NCBI GenBank assembly: GCA_017515125.1
Contig: JAFWHP010000010.1
Span: 1 to 5,576, forward strand
Reading direction: 5' to 3'
Length of the DNA: 5,576 bases
From: Candidatus Saccharimonadota bacterium
GTDB taxonomy: Bacteria; Patescibacteriota; Saccharimonadia; Saccharimonadales; Saccharimonadaceae
Part shown: positions 4,694-5,576 of the stretch, piece after piece
Layout: each line of letters starts with the position of its first letter
Numbering within the stretch: position 1 is the first letter of the stretch
The notes under the pieces: model-generated
What the model saw: the letters and a program-made list of their open reading frames with translations, nothing else
What the model was told of the DNA's origin: nothing
The model's database searches: none
Position numbers and translations under genes: made by a program

Positions 4694-5576
4694 ATGAATA
4701 TCGTAGCAAATCTCGGCGCAGAGCAAAGAGCCGCCTATCAAAAGCTCGAAAACACCAATAGTAATTATTTTATTACAGGCAAAGCAGGCACCGGCAAATC
4801 AGTCTTGCTCTCGTATTTTGTCGCCCATACTAAGAAAAACATTGCCGTTGTCGCTCCTACCGGTGTCGCCGCCATCAACGTAGGCGGCTTTACCATCCAT
4901 TCGTTCTTTCAGCTCGAGCCCACCTTCCAAGACTGCCTCGACAAGAAAAAAGTCAGAGACATCAACGACAAACAAGCCAACATTATTAGCGAGCTTGATG
5001 CCATAGTTATTGACGAAATCTCCATGGTCTCCGCCGACCTCCTTGACATGATCGACGCTAAGCTCCGTTTCATCAAAAATCAACGAGAAGAGCCTTTCGG
5101 CGGCTGCCAAATCATTATGTTCGGCGACCCGTTCCAACTCCCGCCCATTCCACCCAGAGGCGACGCCCTTAAACTCATGGAGGCCAGATACAATTCGACT
5201 TTTTTCTTCAGCTCTCTCGTTATGGCAGACCTACCATTTGAAACTATCGGATTAAACCACATCTATCGCCAAACTGATGACGATTTTATCAGAATTCTTA
5301 ACAAAATTCGTGTCGGAGATATAGATTTTGAAATGATCAATTCATTAAACAAACGCTGCTTGCACGAAGACTCGGACGATACCGTCATTACTCTCGCTTC
5401 CACTAATCGCATCTCTGATCAAATTAACGAGTTAAACCTCAATATGCTCCCTGGTCAAATCTACAACTTCCAAGCCAATATTGTGGGAGACATCAAACGT
5501 TCCGACTATCCTGCCCCAGATGCCCTTTCCCTCCGAGAAGGCGCCCATGTCATGATGCTAAAAAACGACCGCCCCG
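4694..5576 (+). CDS. pif1: PIF1-family ATP-dependent DNA helicase (N-terminal part, truncated by window edge)
   Basis: This frame runs open from ATG at 4694 to the right edge, giving 294 residues without a stop. It is a superfamily 1B helicase, expected to unwind DNA 5' to 3' using ATP and, by analogy with known PIF1 enzymes, to act on stalled forks, G-quadruplexes or recombination intermediates. Motifs appear in the family order: Walker A GKAGTGKS (29-36, K35), motif Ia APTGVAAINVGGFTIHSFF (54-72), Walker B DEISM (107-111), motif III FGDPFQLPP (143-151), and the YRQ arginine-finger region HIYRQTD (189-195). A conserved TLASTN-like stretch (235-240) follows, and LREGAHVMMLKND near the edge begins the second RecA-like domain. 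Walker A only 29 residues from the start fits compact bacterial PIF1 proteins. There is no Shine-Dalgarno site, and a -10-like box lies 7 bp upstream, so a leaderless message is likely. The wobble positions are C-rich, opposite to the minus-strand genes here. Confidence 0.93.
   Translation, partial: MNIVANLGAEQRAAYQKLENTNSNYFITGKAGTGKSVLLSYFVAHTKKNIAVVAPTGVAAINVGGFTIHSFFQLEPTFQDCLDKKKVRDINDKQANIISELDAIVIDEISMVSADLLDMIDAKLRFIKNQREEPFGGCQIIMFGDPFQLPPIPPRGDALKLMEARYNSTFFFSSLVMADLPFETIGLNHIYRQTDDDFIRILNKIRVGDIDFEMINSLNKRCLHEDSDDTVITLASTNRISDQINELNLNMLPGQIYNFQANIVGDIKRSDYPAPDALSLREGAHVMMLKNDRP

Noticed and set aside
4535..4741. 68-codon minus-strand frame in the divergent intergenic region
   Set aside because: It crosses the promoter region of the 320-aa gene and the start of the helicase gene; its composition is not protein-like.
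4799..5137. 112-codon minus-strand frame opposite the helicase
   Set aside because: It is the antisense shadow of strongly conserved PIF1 motifs.

Overview
The window looks like a piece of a Patescibacteria (CPR) chromosome, most likely Candidatus Saccharibacteria or a close relative. This is an inference from the protein character (a GT4 glycosyltransferase starting MKVAIVCDWLTNVGGAEK, a large WbaP-type phosphoglycosyl transferase, a compact bacterial PIF1-like helicase), short intergenic gaps and overlapping genes. No rRNA or other taxonomic marker is present. TGA is used as an ordinary stop, which argues against the TGA-to-Gly code of Gracilibacteria and SR1.

Layout. Positions 1-3003, all on the minus strand, hold a surface-polysaccharide operon. 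Transcription starts at a promoter around 3011-3039 and runs leftward through a membrane phosphoglycosyl transferase (first membrane step), a possible 19-codon linker ORF, a GT4 glycosyltransferase, and the start of a multi-pass membrane protein resembling an O-antigen ligase or polymerase that runs off the left edge. Positions 3132-4594, also minus, hold two membrane proteins of unknown function, of 90 and 320 residues. Each has its own near-consensus sigma70-type promoter and a good Shine-Dalgarno site, and a strong intrinsic terminator closes the block. From 4694 to the right edge, on the plus strand, lies the N-terminal part of a PIF1-family DNA helicase, divergent from the 320-residue protein.

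How the genes fit together. The phosphoglycosyl transferase would load a sugar-1-phosphate on undecaprenyl phosphate, the GT4 enzyme would extend the glycan, and the membrane protein would polymerise or ligate it. The helicase and the two small-block membrane proteins have no visible link to that pathway.

Most notable points. (1) The GT4 gene is interrupted, without loss of frame, by about 145 bp of GC-rich, skew-reversed DNA that carries a 14-bp direct repeat and inverted repeats; it resembles a dispersed palindromic element inserted between the two Rossmann domains. (2) A 19-codon ORF exactly tiles the gap between two operon genes, with ATGA overlaps at both ends. (3) Two genes have a -10 box exactly 7 nt before the ATG, predicting leaderless mRNAs, while other genes in the window have strong ribosome binding sites. 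(4) Codon choice flips with strand, implying strong replication-strand asymmetry. I see no CRISPR array, transposase, tRNA or rRNA, and no stretch over 300 bp lacking a gene.
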